A stretch of DNA of 64,000 nucleotides from Oceanospirillum sediminis (GTDB lineage: Bacteria; Pseudomonadota; Gammaproteobacteria; Pseudomonadales; Halomonadaceae): assembly GCF_014164585.1 (NCBI RefSeq), contig NZ_JACJFM010000001.1:62001-126000 (forward strand). The letters are read 5' to 3'. Within the stretch, counting starts at the first letter, position 1; the number at the start of each line of letters is the position of its first letter. Shown here piece after piece: positions 39,652-51,767 of this stretch. The notes beneath the pieces were generated by a model that ran no database searches, was not told where the DNA came from, and saw only the letters and a list, made by a program, of their open reading frames with translations. The position numbers and the translations under genes were made by a program.

Positions 39652-40632
39652 CTACAGCATAGAAGACACCGCAAAGTGTTCCCGACTGAAAGCGACACGC
39701 CCGGCAACTGTCAGGCCCTGATGCTGTCCTGAGTCGATCAGAGACTCAACCTGCTTCAGGCGCGGCAACAGTCCACAACCATTTGCAATCTGTATCGCCA
39801 GTCCGGGGCGGGCATTCAGCTCCAGAATCATAGGACCATGCTGTTTATCCAGAACAATATCGGTGCCAATATAGCCCAGTTCTGTCATTTCCCAGGCACT
39901 GGCGGCCAACTCCAGCAATGCTCCCCAACCGCTAACCTGCAAGGTTTTCAGGTCGGCCTGCGTATCAGGGTGATAACAAACTTGTCGATCAAACTGTACT
40001 GCATTAACGGCCTGTCCAGAAGCGATATCCAGCCCGACACCCACGGCCCCCTGATGTAAATTGGCTTTACCATCTGAGGCGGCCGTTGAACAACGCATCA
40101 TCGCCATGACCGGGAAACCCTGAAACACCACAACCCGGATATCCGGCACACCTTCATAACTGAAGCAAGCCAGCTGTTCATCAAACTCAATCAGATGCTC
40201 AATCAGGGCTACATCATTCTTGCCTCCCAGAGAGAATAGCCCGGCCAGAATATTACTGACATGGCGCTCCAGCTCATAGGCCGAAACCTCAGCCCCGGAG
40301 GGTTTAAAGAAACGTCCCTGCTCCTGATGAGTAATCACCAGGATTCCTTTGCCGCCGGACCCTTGCGCCGGTTTGATAACAAAGCCTGACAGCGCACTGA
40401 TCATCTTGCTGAGCTGACGTACCTGCCCCTGATGACGAATCACACCAATCAGACCTGGTACACTGGCACCAGCCTGTTGCGCCAGTAACTTGGTTTTCAG
40501 CTTGTCATCCACCAGAGGATAGCGCCTGCGGTCATTGTAGCGACCAATATAACTGTGATTACGCTGGTTCATGCCCATCACCCCCTGAGAGCGCAGACGC
40601 TGCGGGATTTTCAACCAGTCGAGAATCCCCAT
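39652..40632 (-). CDS. Alpha-L-glutamate ligase-like protein (RimK-related ATP-grasp)
   Basis: A 326-aa ATP-grasp protein related to RimK. It has FVIKPAQGSGGKGILVI in the ATP-binding part and the metal-binding MILELNARPGLAIQIANG near the C-terminus. It probably forms a peptide or amide bond to glutamate or a similar residue; the substrate is unknown. It is the third gene of a tightly coupled operon (its start overlaps the previous stop as TGATG). The same three-gene set is widespread in gammaproteobacteria. Confidence 0.88.
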   Translation of the reverse strand: MGILDWLKIPQRLRSQGVMGMNQRNHSYIGRYNDRRRYPLVDDKLKTKLLAQQAGASVPGLIGVIRHQGQVRQLSKMISALSGFVIKPAQGSGGKGILVITHQEQGRFFKPSGAEVSAYELERHVSNILAGLFSLGGKNDVALIEHLIEFDEQLACFSYEGVPDIRVVVFQGFPVMAMMRCSTAASDGKANLHQGAVGVGLDIASGQAVNAVQFDRQVCYHPDTQADLKTLQVSGWGALLELAASAWEMTELGYIGTDIVLDKQHGPMILELNARPGLAIQIANGCGLLPRLKQVESLIDSGQHQGLTVAGRVAFSREHFAVSSML

Positions 40633-42146
40633 CAGTCTGACTCCGTTAAGGGTCTGAAGCGGCGCAACTCTGTCAGGCGATAGCCGGTATAGTTACCCAG
40701 CAACAGAATCAGCGCCAGAATAACCAACTGTAATCCAACAAAATTGAAGGTCAGATGGCGCACCAGCTCGTCTGTCATTGCGCCATACACCAGCACTGCG
40801 GTGACCAGGGACCCGCCTCCCTGAACCAGAACCTCTTTAGCACCATCCTCTTCCCATAACACAGACATACGCTCAATCGTCCAGGACAGAATAATCATCG
40901 GGAAAAACGTGATGCTCAGTCCTTCAACTAACCCGACACGGAATGCGATAACCGCCATGACCGAAATCATCAGAATGACGGTAATAATCACAGCAGAAAT
41001 TCTGGCAACCAGTAACAGGTTCAGATGAGACAGATAGCTGCGAATCAGCAGTCCGGTACTGACGATCAGAATAAACCCGACAATACCTGTAACCAGCTGA
41101 GTCTGCACAAACGCAACGGCTATCAGCACAGGCATAAAAGTGCCTGATGTTTTAATCCCCACCAGAATCCGCAGAAAGACCACAATCAACGCGCCTACAG
41201 GAATCAGCATAATGGTCTTAAACATCGCCTGCTCTTCAACCGGCAGGCTGTGGATAGAAAAGTTCAGCAGATCTTCAGCTTGTACTTTCTCCCAGGTTGC
41301 CTGTCGGGCAGGGATATCCTGTGCCAGCATTGAAAAGCTGATATCAGAATCACGGCCGCCAACCACATCCAGCAGGGACTGATAGCTCTGCCCCCAGATC
41401 AGCAAGCGCTCGTCAGGCCCGGCACGACCTGATACCGGATCAAACAGCAGCCACTGGCGCTCCTGTTCTTGCCAGATTTCGACCATCGGCAATACTGGTT
41501 GCCTGCGGCGTCCATCTTTTAATTTAAGAGCGGGGACAACACGCGCTGCAATGCCTTTCATTGATAACAGGCTAACCAGTGCATCTTCCCGGTTCAGGCT
41601 GTTTAGCAGCAAAGCTGCATTCTGATTACCTTCGTCATTGAACTGAGTCACCAGCGCTCTGACCAGCGTCACAGTATCTGCAGAACGTCGACTGGCTTCT
41701 TCCAACAGGGCCACAGCAGCTGTCTGTCTCTGATGTTCAAAGATATGGGGCGTCACGGCCTGCAAAGGCGGTGTCACCGGCACCTGAGCACCAGGGTCAA
41801 CCAGAAAGCGGGCTTTGTAATAAATCAGCTGATGGTCTTGCGCCTCTCGCACGCTCCATTGAGCCAGACGCTGCCCCTGCTGTTCTATTCGTGTGAAACC
41901 ATAGCCCTGAGAAGCCGCCGACTCATCAATCAGTGTAAAACCAGGCTGAGTATCCGGTGCCTGCATAACAACACTGACCGGATCACCTTTTGCAATAAAC
42001 TTAATTCTGGCCTCAACCACCCATTGTTCACGGGTTTCACCCGGCGTCCAGGGCACGCTGTACACATCATGCCGGTAAATGCTAAGCGCAATACCTGCTG
42101 CCAGCAGTATCAGGGTTAATAGATAAAAGGGAACTCTGCGGCTCAT
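40632..42146 (-). CDS. Inactive transglutaminase fused to seven transmembrane helices
   Basis: A 504-aa inner-membrane protein. A signal-anchor helix at residues 5-22 is followed by a periplasmic transglutaminase-like domain (SRRSADTVTLVRALVTQF, then MKGIAARVVPALKL) that lacks a clear catalytic Cys. From about residue 310 seven hydrophobic helices fill the C-terminal part. It is predicted to sense or bind a periplasmic partner rather than catalyse. It overlaps both operon neighbours. Confidence 0.88.
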   Translation of the reverse strand: MSRRVPFYLLTLILLAAGIALSIYRHDVYSVPWTPGETREQWVVEARIKFIAKGDPVSVVMQAPDTQPGFTLIDESAASQGYGFTRIEQQGQRLAQWSVREAQDHQLIYYKARFLVDPGAQVPVTPPLQAVTPHIFEHQRQTAAVALLEEASRRSADTVTLVRALVTQFNDEGNQNAALLLNSLNREDALVSLLSMKGIAARVVPALKLKDGRRRQPVLPMVEIWQEQERQWLLFDPVSGRAGPDERLLIWGQSYQSLLDVVGGRDSDISFSMLAQDIPARQATWEKVQAEDLLNFSIHSLPVEEQAMFKTIMLIPVGALIVVFLRILVGIKTSGTFMPVLIAVAFVQTQLVTGIVGFILIVSTGLLIRSYLSHLNLLLVARISAVIITVILMISVMAVIAFRVGLVEGLSITFFPMIILSWTIERMSVLWEEDGAKEVLVQGGGSLVTAVLVYGAMTDELVRHLTFNFVGLQLVILALILLLGNYTGYRLTELRRFRPLTESD

Positions 42147-43018
42147 GATTTACGGTCCTTTGTATCTTCAGGAGCTTCACTTGCCGCTGGATCAGAGGGG
42201 GATATGTGTGTGTCAGAGCTATCGCTGGCGTCTGTCTCAGTCATGGGACGTTGCTTGCCCTGGATATAGGACTTACCGACATCAATTAGCGCGATATCTT
42301 TAAAAAACTCCCGCCCTAGCAGCACAGGGTAGGTCATTTTTCGACGATCAGACAGGGTAAATTCTGCTTTTTCTCGTACGCCTCCGACCTGAATCCATAG
42401 CTCAACCACAGCCCTTTTGTCAGGCTTGTCGGATGACGCCTGCTGTACGTATGCCCAGCGAAGTAAAGGTGCTTCAACAGATAAGGCGTCACCACCTTCT
42501 TCCAGCTTAAAACGAACCCATTTTTTACCATTGCGTTCGAACAATACCTGATTAAAGGCACTCAGAGATGAGGTTGTCGCCCCGGAATCAACACGGGCTT
42601 TAAGGTGCTGGGCAATACTGTCAATCCAGACCCACTCACGGCTGCCCAGAATCAGGCGATCATAGTTCCGGGAGAGGCCGTTCTGTTCAATCTCGGTCGG
42701 GCGCTTCGAGGCCGGTTCCTGCCGCGATGCAACCATCGTCTGCAATGCTGACAGAGATCTGGCAGTGTCCTGATTAGTGGTCCTGATCGTTGACAGCTGG
42801 TGCTCCAGCTTGTCCAGTCGGGTCGTCAGCTGCTGAATATCGGCCTGTTGCTGTTGACCGGCCACACTCTGCTGCTGATACCAGTTGCTGAGATCCTGGC
42901 GGACCTGTTTAATTTCGCTCAGTGTCTCCTGATGGTATCGTGCCTGCTGTACACAACCGCTTAACAATACGATACCTGTCAGGATCATCCATCGGCTGAT
43001 CAAATTGCCACCTTTCAT
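42143..43018 (-). CDS. Lipoprotein with retropepsin-like 'ATP-dependent zinc protease' domain
   Basis: A 291-aa protein with a lipoprotein signal (ILTGIVLLSGC, Cys at residue 22), so it is envelope-anchored. A coiled-coil stretch (about 25-90) is followed by a retropepsin-like domain with the aspartic-protease-type loop ARVDSGATTSSLSAF near residue 145 and VLLGREFF. An acidic, Ser-rich tail ends the protein. The family name is historical; the DSGATTS motif suggests an aspartic peptidase. It is the first gene of the operon with the transglutaminase-like and ligase-like proteins. Confidence 0.86.
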   Translation of the reverse strand: MKGGNLISRWMILTGIVLLSGCVQQARYHQETLSEIKQVRQDLSNWYQQQSVAGQQQQADIQQLTTRLDKLEHQLSTIRTTNQDTARSLSALQTMVASRQEPASKRPTEIEQNGLSRNYDRLILGSREWVWIDSIAQHLKARVDSGATTSSLSAFNQVLFERNGKKWVRFKLEEGGDALSVEAPLLRWAYVQQASSDKPDKRAVVELWIQVGGVREKAEFTLSDRRKMTYPVLLGREFFKDIALIDVGKSYIQGKQRPMTETDASDSSDTHISPSDPAASEAPEDTKDRKS

Positions 43019-43133
43019 CCTGTTACTTTGATTAAGGCGGCTATTGTAGCCAGCCTTCCGGCTGGCAGACAGTGCATAAATGTTATTAAATTAAGCATTA
43101 TGCTACGAATTAACCAAACAAAGGGCCAGAGGC

Positions 43134-44771
43134 TTATACTCTGAACTGACACACCAGCCCATGCAGAGAATCAGACTGTACCGCCAGCTCCTGGCTGGCC
43201 TGATTAACCTGCTCGGTTGCCGTGGCGGAACCATTAGAAATATCAACAATACTGACGACACTTCGATTAATCTCTTCTGCCACGATGGACTGCTGTTCAG
43301 CGGCACTGGCAATCATATCATTCATATCGCGAATGGCCTCTACCGCTTCCATAATGCGTTCCATTGCACAGCCTGCCGCCTGGGCTTTCTGTTCCGTTTC
43401 TTCGGTAAAGGTCAGGCTGGTACTCATCACGACAACCACTTGCTGAGCCGCTTCCTGCAAAGTTTCCACCATGGACTGAATCTCATCGGTGCTTTCCTGA
43501 GTTCTCTGGGCCAGACTGCGTACCTCATCGGCGACAACCGCAAAGCCCCGGCCATGTTCCCCGGCACGGGCTGCTTCAATCGCTGCATTCAGTGCCAGCA
43601 GATTGGTCTGTTCTGCAACACTTCGAATGACATCCAGTACGGAGCCAATATTTTCACTGTCATTACGCAGTTGTTGAATGACATCAGATGAATTGCGGAT
43701 ATGTCCTGTCAGACTGTGGATCGCACCAATCGCTGTCTGCGCCTGATTTTTGCCCTCAATTGCCTGCTGATCGGCCCGATTTGCAGCCTGAGCCGCTTCA
43801 CCAGCGCTTTGTGCGACCTGATGTACGGTAGCGGACATCTGATGAATCGCACTGGCTACCTGATCGGTTTCTCTGGCCTGATGTTCAATCGTCCGGCTGC
43901 TTTCTTTCGTAATGGAAGACAACTCCTCTGCTGCGGCAGAAACCGCTTCCGATGCTTGCCCTGCTTTAATAATGACCTGATGAATCCGATTCACAAAGAC
44001 ATTGAACGCATCGGTCAGCTCGCTGATCTCATCCTGCCCCTTAACATCCAGTCGGGAAGTCAGATCACCGTCTCCCTGACTGATCGCTTTCATCGCCTGA
44101 AGTGTGGCATTCAGCGGCGATGTGATGCTGCGTCCCAGTGCCCAGACCATCAGAATAAGTACCAGCATCAGTCCAGTACTGGTCAGTATTATGGAGTAGG
44201 CCTGATGCCAGAAAATCTCATCCAGATCATCAATATAAACACCGGTTGCAATTGACCAGCCCCAGGGTTCATAAGCCAGAATGTAAGCCATTTTAGGCAC
44301 ATGCCCACTCTGCCCCGGACGAGTCCAGTAATATCGGGTATAGCTTTCACCAGATTGCTGCAGATCACGACTCATCGTAGTCAGAAAAGCATTGCCTTTG
44401 ATATCACGGGTTGCCACCGCATTCTGACCCAGAAGCTCCTGGTTAAAAGGGTGCATCAGATAATTACCCTGAAGATCCATCAGCCAGAAATAGTCATTAT
44501 CACCAAAACGCAGCCGGGAAACCTTCTCTCTTGCCTGACGATAGGCCTCTGATGAACTCAGCTCACCGGCCTGCACCTGTTGCTGATAACTGTCCAGTAA
44601 AGATGCCACCGACTGTGCAAGATGTTTCAGTTCGGATACTTTTTGCTGCTCAAGGTTTGCTTTCTCCTGACGCAGAATCAGAAAAATCAGCAATGCCATG
44701 CAAGAAAAAAACGTTAAAAGAATAAAGCTGATCCGGTGCCGGATTCTGAACTGACGAAAAAATATCTGCAT
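43134..44771 (-). CDS. Methyl-accepting chemotaxis protein with single Cache sensor
   Basis: A 545-aa chemoreceptor. TM1 is at residues 15-35. The periplasmic sCache_2 sensor (about 36-190) has [19 protein letters not shown] and [20 protein letters not shown]2 is near 195-215, then HAMP with [19 protein letters not shown], and the signalling domain tip [21 protein letters not shown]. sCache_2 receptors often bind short carboxylates, but the ligand here is unknown. No CheR tether is seen. Confidence 0.94.
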   Translation of the reverse strand: MQIFFRQFRIRHRISFILLTFFSCMALLIFLILRQEKANLEQQKVSELKHLAQSVASLLDSYQQQVQAGELSSSEAYRQAREKVSRLRFGDNDYFWLMDLQGNYLMHPFNQELLGQNAVATRDIKGNAFLTTMSRDLQQSGESYTRYYWTRPGQSGHVPKMAYILAYEPWGWSIATGVYIDDLDEIFWHQAYSIILTSTGLMLVLILMVWALGRSITSPLNATLQAMKAISQGDGDLTSRLDVKGQDEISELTDAFNVFVNRIHQVIIKAGQASEAVSAAAEELSSITKESSRTIEHQARETDQVASAIHQMSATVHQVAQSAGEAAQAANRADQQAIEGKNQAQTAIGAIHSLTGHIRNSSDVIQQLRNDSENIGSVLDVIRSVAEQTNLLALNAAIEAARAGEHGRGFAVVADEVRSLAQRTQESTDEIQSMVETLQEAAQQVVVVMSTSLTFTEETEQKAQAAGCAMERIMEAVEAIRDMNDMIASAAEQQSIVAEEINRSVVSIVDISNGSATATEQVNQASQELAVQSDSLHGLVCQFRV

Positions 44772-45065
44772 AACCCCTCATCATTATTGCATCACGTTTA
44801 AATCCCTGATGTATTTTTGTTGTTGCGGGATCAGAAATAGTCTTCTGGCATAGGCCAGATATTAAAGAGGGGCCATTTAATAGACTTATTTGATCTGCAT
44901 CAACCAACAAATTCTTATATTGCGATGCAATATTGTAATTTGTGTAAAAACATGAAACAGCCAAAGTGATAGTTAGTCTGGAGCCGTTATCTGCACGCCA
45001 TAAAAGAGATATTCCTGTTACAAAGTTTAACTATTGCTTTTTCTCCGGGTGCCCGGTGCTACACT

Positions 45066-46724
45066 TCAGATTCGAAAGTAGTTAACCTGCTGCCCCAACT
45101 GCTTCGAAACACCTTCCAGATTATTGGCAGCCTGCCAGACCTCTTCGAAAGCATCGTTGGTACTTTGGGTAATATCGCTGATCACGGTCAGATTATGCTG
45201 AATCTCATCTGCTACCGCACTTTGCTGTTCTGCTGCACTGGCAATTTGGGTACTCATCTCATCGACCAGAGAAACGGCATTATCAATCTCTTTCAGACTT
45301 TGCTGAGTTTGTTCTGCCAGGCTAACGGCTTGTCTGGCTTCTGACTCGTTACTTTTCATTGCAGACACGGACTCAGAAACACTGGCCTGAATTTTCTGAA
45401 TCATGCCCTGTATCTGATGCGTCGAGTCATGAGTCCGGCTGGCCAGAGTACGCACTTCATCGGCAACAACCGCAAAGCCGCGTCCCTGCTCACCGGCTCT
45501 GGCGGCTTCAATAGCAGCATTCAATGCCAGCAGGTTGGTTTGTTCAGCAATTTCACCAATCACCGCCAGAATAGTACCTACCTCTTCACTATCTTTGGCT
45601 AAGCGGGTAATCACCTTCACAGACAGGTTAATATCATGGGCCAGCTGGTGGATACTTTGAATACTTTTATCCACAATCTCCCTGCCCTGAGTCATTTCTG
45701 TACGTACATCTTTATTAATACGCACGGTTTGTGCGCTGTTCCGGGCAACATTCTGCACTGTGCTATTCATCTCAGACATCGCCGATACAATTTGTGCAAT
45801 CTCACTTTGTTGAGTATGCAGCAGACCACGGGTCGAATCTGTTCTTTGATGCAGCTGCTCAGCCAGCACGGAAACATCCTGACTGGCATCTTTAACATTA
45901 TGTACAACGGAACCCAATGCAGCTGTCATACTACCTACCGCTTTCAGAATACTCGCACTGTGCGTCCGCTCAGGAATACGGACAGTTAAATCACCTTCTG
46001 CAACTTTTTCTGTTGTATAACGTACCTGTTCAGGCTCTCCGCCGACCTGCCGGGATACCCGCATGACAATATAGAACCCGGACACCACACTGCCCGTTAA
46101 TGTGAATACCAGCAGCCCCATCATAGCGTTCAGAATCCAGTTATAATGGGTCTGGGCATTGGCATACTCCTGCCTGGCAATATCCAGTTGCAGCTGAACC
46201 AGTTCAGTTATTTTTTCACTGATAGGGTCGATGGTTTTGTACAGAGGGCCATTAATCTGATCCAGCAGCCCCCTGGCCTGCTCAGGCACCTGAGACAACA
46301 GAATTTGCGCCTGTGCAATATCTCTATTAGCCGCAGCAAATAAAATATTAGCGTCTTCAACCAGTGCTTTTTCTTCAGCGGTTAATGGCATTGCCAGGTA
46401 GGCCTTCCACAGTTTGTCGATCCGGCTTTGTGCGGTCGCAATATCCTGTCGGGCTTTTGATGCAGTGGATAAGCCCGCATCGGCTTTATTGACGGCATCT
46501 ATGATAAGTACAGCGTAATCATCTGCGATCGTTTTCAACTTTGTTAAGGGAATAACACGATCGGCATAAATGGTCTCAACATCTTTGGAAATCTCTTTCA
46601 TTCCCCACAGGCTGAGCATACCAAGGAAAAGCAAAGCAACCAGGGGAACAGATAGCCCCAGGAGCAGATGTAAACGGAAGGAGATTCCTTTTTTGCTATT
46701 TGTTTGTGCTGAATATTGTGGCAT
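45066..46724 (-). CDS. Methyl-accepting chemotaxis protein with four-helix-bundle sensor
   Basis: A 552-aa chemoreceptor. TM1 is [22 protein letters not shown] helical periplasmic 4HB sensor (about 45-200) is followed by TM2 ([19 protein letters not shown]), HAMP ([20 protein letters not shown]) and the signalling tip [21 protein letters not shown]. The start was set at MPQYSAQTN, with AGGA 8 nt upstream. That ribosome site lies in a GTACA-GGAA-TGTAC hairpin at 46727-46740, which could reduce its translation. Confidence 0.93.
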   Translation of the reverse strand: MPQYSAQTNSKKGISFRLHLLLGLSVPLVALLFLGMLSLWGMKEISKDVETIYADRVIPLTKLKTIADDYAVLIIDAVNKADAGLSTASKARQDIATAQSRIDKLWKAYLAMPLTAEEKALVEDANILFAAANRDIAQAQILLSQVPEQARGLLDQINGPLYKTIDPISEKITELVQLQLDIARQEYANAQTHYNWILNAMMGLLVFTLTGSVVSGFYIVMRVSRQVGGEPEQVRYTTEKVAEGDLTVRIPERTHSASILKAVGSMTAALGSVVHNVKDASQDVSVLAEQLHQRTDSTRGLLHTQQSEIAQIVSAMSEMNSTVQNVARNSAQTVRINKDVRTEMTQGREIVDKSIQSIHQLAHDINLSVKVITRLAKDSEEVGTILAVIGEIAEQTNLLALNAAIEAARAGEQGRGFAVVADEVRTLASRTHDSTHQIQGMIQKIQASVSESVSAMKSNESEARQAVSLAEQTQQSLKEIDNAVSLVDEMSTQIASAAEQQSAVADEIQHNLTVISDITQSTNDAFEEVWQAANNLEGVSKQLGQQVNYFRI

Positions 46725-47252
46725 AGGTACATTCCTGTACATAAGCACTTAAAGTTCCGCTGCGGTTGTTATCTCTGTTATTCGCAGTCTTTTTAAGGGC
46801 TGTCGTACTAGCTTATATAAAATTTCCATTTACTCATGCAGTGAGCAAACATTTCATGGACTGCTGATTTAGCAGAATATGTACCAGGTCAGCGCATACC
46901 TGATAGGGCATCAAATTTGATATTTTATGATAAAAATCAGAATGTTAAGTTTTGTATCAGAATATTCAGGCCTTATTAGGGTGCATCTCATCTAAGACCT
47001 TAGTCCTAAGATAGTGCATAAAACAAAAAAACCGCACCAGCCAGGAGCAAACCACAGAGACATATCGACAGGCTTACACTATGCATCAGCCTATTAAAAG
47101 TATGCCTGTCAGAGTTTCTATTCGCCTTTTTACGCCTCCATTTCAGACTGCCAGTACAAACGTGTATGTTCCAGCAGGTATATTTCGAACATGAACGCTT
47201 CAACGGATTGACAAGGCATAATTAATAGACAGGCTTTATATGATTAATTTAA

Positions 47253-47438
47253 CTACATTCCAGTGCACAGGTTAAGCCTGGGCCAGCTCTGGATTCCTGC
47301 CTGAATCAGAATGTCATTAACAACCCTCAGCTCAGGGTTGAGGCGCAGGTTCATGTCGTTGTTAACGATGATCAGGCGACGGGGATACCCGACAGTGCCG
47401 GAACTGCTGTCTGAGATAAAGTAAAAGGCATCAGGCCA
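47253..47438 (-). pseudogene. Remnant of an unknown protein-coding gene
   Basis: A 61-residue stop-to-stop frame, with its only Met at residue 29, reads as well-formed protein: FYFISDSSSGTVGYPRRLII, then VNNDMNLRLNPELRVVNDIL. It has no upstream start or ribosome site, so it is probably the 3' remainder of a deleted gene. The family was not recognised. Confidence 0.35.
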
Positions 47439-47449
47439 TTAAGATAGCA

Positions 47450-47479
47450 GGGAGGAGAAAACCAATGTTCAGTCCTCCC
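47450..47479 (-). terminator. Hairpin downstream of the dihydropyrimidinase gene
   Basis: GGGAGGA/TCCTCCC stem of 7 bp with a 16-nt loop, 35 bp after the hydA stop. The T content downstream is weak. Confidence 0.35.
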
Positions 47480-47513
47480 CATTATCAGCGAGTCAGTCCT
47501 GATCGATACCCGG

Positions 47514-48953
<1,440 letters not shown>

Positions 48954-48970
48954 CTATGTCCTTATTGTTG

Positions 48971-50455
48971 TTATTCAGCTTGTAATGCGGTGTGCGAAAC
49001 AGGGCTGGACTGAGTCGCAGACACCAGGTAATAGATCGCAGCACCGGAGAAAGCACCAGTAAACCAGCCGTAGCTGTAGAACCAGCTCAGAGCATCAATG
49101 CTGAACGACAGCACAGTGATAGCGACAGGAATGGCGAAAGCGATCAGTCCGGCTTTATTAAACTCAGGGTAGGTGCTGTTTTTCTGATACAGTGCCACCA
49201 GATCCAGTTGCTGACGTTTCACCAGGAAGTAATCAACAATCATAATCCCTGCGATCGGGCCTAACAGACTGGAATAACCCAGCAGCCATCCGGTATACAT
49301 ACTTTCAACACTGACATCCGATACGATCCAGCCCAGTTTTTTCAGTAGTTCCCAGCTCATCAGCAGAATCCCCACCAGACCAGTCAGCAGTACGCCACGG
49401 GTGTGGTTAATGTATTTCGGTGCGATGTTCTGGAAGTCGTTAGTTGGTGACACAATATTAGCCGCAGTATTGGTCGAGATAGTGGCGATAATAATCAGCA
49501 CCATCGCAATGGCGACCCAGAAAGGACTGTCGATTTTACCAATCAGGGAGATAGGGTCAGAGATGGTTTCACCCACCAGAGTCGTCGATGCCGCAGTCAG
49601 AACCACACCCAGTGCCGCAAAGAAGAACATCGTCAGTGGCAGGCCCAGAATCTGACCTTTAATCTGATCTTTCTGCGAACGGGCATAACGGCTGAAGTCC
49701 GGAATATTCAGCGACAGCGTTGCCCAGAAACCGACCATCGCGGTCAGACCACTGAAAAAGTATCCCCAGAAGCTGGCACCTTCAGGCCGGGTAGCCGGTG
49801 TTGCCAGTACTTCGGTGAAAGACACTTTACCACTGGCCCAGAACATCAGGCCGAATCCGACTAACAGCAGTAAAGGCGCAGACAGAGTTTCCAGCCAGCG
49901 AATTGATTCAGAACCCCGAATCACCACATACATCTGCATAGCCCAGAAGATAAAGAAACCGATCACTTCTCCAGTGCCGCCCAGAGAGGCCCAGCTATCT
50001 GAAAAAGCAGAGAACAGCAGATGCACCGCCAGACCGCCAAACATGGTCTGAATACCAAACCAGCCACAGGCGACCAGACCACGGATCAGGCAAGGGATGT
50101 TAGATCCGGTAATGCCGAAAGAAGAGCGCAGTACTACCGGGAAGGGCACACCGAAACGGGTACCGGGAAAAGCGTTAAGAATCAGAGGGATAAGAATAAT
50201 GACATTGGCCAGTAGAATGGTTACCAGTGCTTCTGTCACCGAAAGGCCGAAGTAAGCGGTTAATACACCGCCCAGAGTATAAGTAGGCACACAAACCGCC
50301 ATGCCAACCCAGAGTGCCGCAATATTCATTGTGCTCCAGGTGCGTTCTTCAACACGGGTGGGTGCCAGATCATCGTTATATGCCGAACTGTTTTTAAGAT
50401 CCTCTTTTACCTCAAGCTCGTAAAAGTCTCCCTTTTTTATTGCTTTACTGGTCAT
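48971..50455 (-). CDS. NCS1-family nucleobase/hydantoin:cation symporter
   Basis: A 494-aa inner-membrane transporter with about 12 helices. NCS1 features include AALWVGMAVCVPTYTLGG near the N-terminus and FWATLSLNIPDFSRYARSQ in the middle. It lies between the hydA and amidohydrolase genes, 20 bp from hydA. Uracil, thymine, dihydropyrimidines, hydantoins or allantoin are all possible substrates; the context favours a pyrimidine or hydantoin. An AAGGAG site lies 6 nt upstream. Confidence 0.92.
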   Translation of the reverse strand: MTSKAIKKGDFYELEVKEDLKNSSAYNDDLAPTRVEERTWSTMNIAALWVGMAVCVPTYTLGGVLTAYFGLSVTEALVTILLANVIILIPLILNAFPGTRFGVPFPVVLRSSFGITGSNIPCLIRGLVACGWFGIQTMFGGLAVHLLFSAFSDSWASLGGTGEVIGFFIFWAMQMYVVIRGSESIRWLETLSAPLLLLVGFGLMFWASGKVSFTEVLATPATRPEGASFWGYFFSGLTAMVGFWATLSLNIPDFSRYARSQKDQIKGQILGLPLTMFFFAALGVVLTAASTTLVGETISDPISLIGKIDSPFWVAIAMVLIIIATISTNTAANIVSPTNDFQNIAPKYINHTRGVLLTGLVGILLMSWELLKKLGWIVSDVSVESMYTGWLLGYSSLLGPIAGIMIVDYFLVKRQQLDLVALYQKNSTYPEFNKAGLIAFAIPVAITVLSFSIDALSWFYSYGWFTGAFSGAAIYYLVSATQSSPVSHTALQAE

Positions 50456-50525
50456 AATTGACTCCTTATTTATGGGAAGGGTTATCTCAACTCAATCGTG
50501 CATTGTTCGCTCATGTTGTTATTGT

Positions 50526-51767
50526 TCAGGAAGTCTGTCCGGCGATACGCTCGCTGGCTTCCAGCATGGTGTGCAGTAAAACATTGGCTCCCGCGGCGCA
50601 TTGCTCCGGGGTGCTGTATTCCACTTCGTTGTGACTGATACCATCTTTGCAGGGAGTGAAGATCATGCCTGAAGGCACAAGGTCTGCCATATAGCAGGCG
50701 TCATGTCCGGCTCCGGCATAGATATCCATATGGCTGTAGCCCAGTTTTTCGGTCGCGGCTTTAACGTCATCAGACGCATTGAACTCAACCGGTGCGAAGT
50801 ACCAGAATGGATCTACTTTGATTTCCAGTCCCCGGTCCACCGACAGTTGCTTACAGAATGCCAGTAGCTCTTCATGCATCCGGGTCAGCACATCCGGGTT
50901 GGGGTTACGCAGATCCGCACTGAAACGGATATGTCCTGGAATGGTATTGCGGGAGTTCGGGTAGACCTGCATAAAGCCTGTGGTTGCCAGACCGTTCTCA
51001 TGGCGATGCGCCATCTTTTCCAGTTCAGCGATCACCAGAGAGGCAGCCACCATAGCATCTTTTCTCAGATACATCGGTGTAGTACCAGAGTGAGATTCCC
51101 GCCCCTGAATGTCGATGTTGTACCAGCGAATGCCCTGGCCTAAGCGGACGACCCCAATACTCTTTTCAGCATCTTCCAGAATCGGGCCCTGTTCGATGTG
51201 GGTTTCGAAAAAAGCACCAAAATTACGACTACGCGGTTCGGCATCACCCAGATAGCCAATGCGCTCCAGTTCATCACCCAGACGGATACCATCGACATCG
51301 GTTTTATTCAGCTCCTCTTCCAGATCAAAACGCCCGACATAGACACCGGAACCCTGCATCGCAGGCTGGAAACGGGAACCTTCTTCGTTAGTCCAGACCG
51401 TAAACTCCATCGGAGTCGGCGTCTGAATATTGTTTTCATGCAGAGTCCGGAGCACCTCCACACCGGCCAGCACACCAAACACACCATCAAATTTTCCTCC
51501 TGTAGGCTGGGTGTCCAGGTGGCTGCCTGTGGCAACGGAGGGCAGATCGTTATTCAGACCCGGACGACGGGCAAAAATATTTCCAATCCGGTCAACGGTA
51601 ATGTCACATCCCGCTGCCTCACACCAGGAGACAAACAGATCTCGCGCCTGCTTATCCAGATCGGTTCCGGCCAGGCGATTACAACCGCCTTTTTCCGTGC
51701 CACCAATCTGGCCCATCTCCATCAGAGTGTCCCAGAGCCGTTGCTGGTTGATACGTAAATCAGTCAT
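50526..51767 (-). CDS. M20-family N-carbamoyl-amino-acid amidohydrolase (beta-ureidopropionase type)
   Basis: A 413-aa metal-dependent amidase. It would hydrolyse N-carbamoyl-beta-alanine (or another N-carbamoyl amino acid) to the amino acid, CO2 and ammonia. Metal ligands are in TGSHLDTQPTGGKFDGVFG and NEEGSRF. The dimerisation-domain segment is HSGTTPM and the late His is in GAGHDACYMA. The start was chosen at MTDLRINQQ, with an AGGAG site. Allantoate amidohydrolase is a close paralogue, but a hydantoinase and a RutR-like regulator alongside favour ureidopropionase. Confidence 0.88.
   Translation of the reverse strand: MTDLRINQQRLWDTLMEMGQIGGTEKGGCNRLAGTDLDKQARDLFVSWCEAAGCDITVDRIGNIFARRPGLNNDLPSVATGSHLDTQPTGGKFDGVFGVLAGVEVLRTLHENNIQTPTPMEFTVWTNEEGSRFQPAMQGSGVYVGRFDLEEELNKTDVDGIRLGDELERIGYLGDAEPRSRNFGAFFETHIEQGPILEDAEKSIGVVRLGQGIRWYNIDIQGRESHSGTTPMYLRKDAMVAASLVIAELEKMAHRHENGLATTGFMQVYPNSRNTIPGHIRFSADLRNPNPDVLTRMHEELLAFCKQLSVDRGLEIKVDPFWYFAPVEFNASDDVKAATEKLGYSHMDIYAGAGHDACYMADLVPSGMIFTPCKDGISHNEVEYSTPEQCAAGANVLLHTMLEASERIAGQTS

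Larger units (their letters stand above)
46749..47513. other. Long intergenic stretch between chemoreceptor and dihydropyrimidinase genes
   Basis: 765 bp. It contains the chemoreceptor's upstream region, a doubtful 65-codon minus-strand frame (47006-47203) ending in a hydrophobic tail, the gene fragment at 47253-47438 and a hairpin at 47450-47479. Nothing else was recognised; it looks like an eroded region. Confidence 0.5.

Noticed and set aside
47006-47203. 65-codon minus-strand frame with a hydrophobic C-terminus
   Set aside because: No clear ribosome site and an odd Cys/Arg-rich N-terminus. A shorter 27-aa membrane peptide starting inside it cannot be excluded, but nothing supports it.
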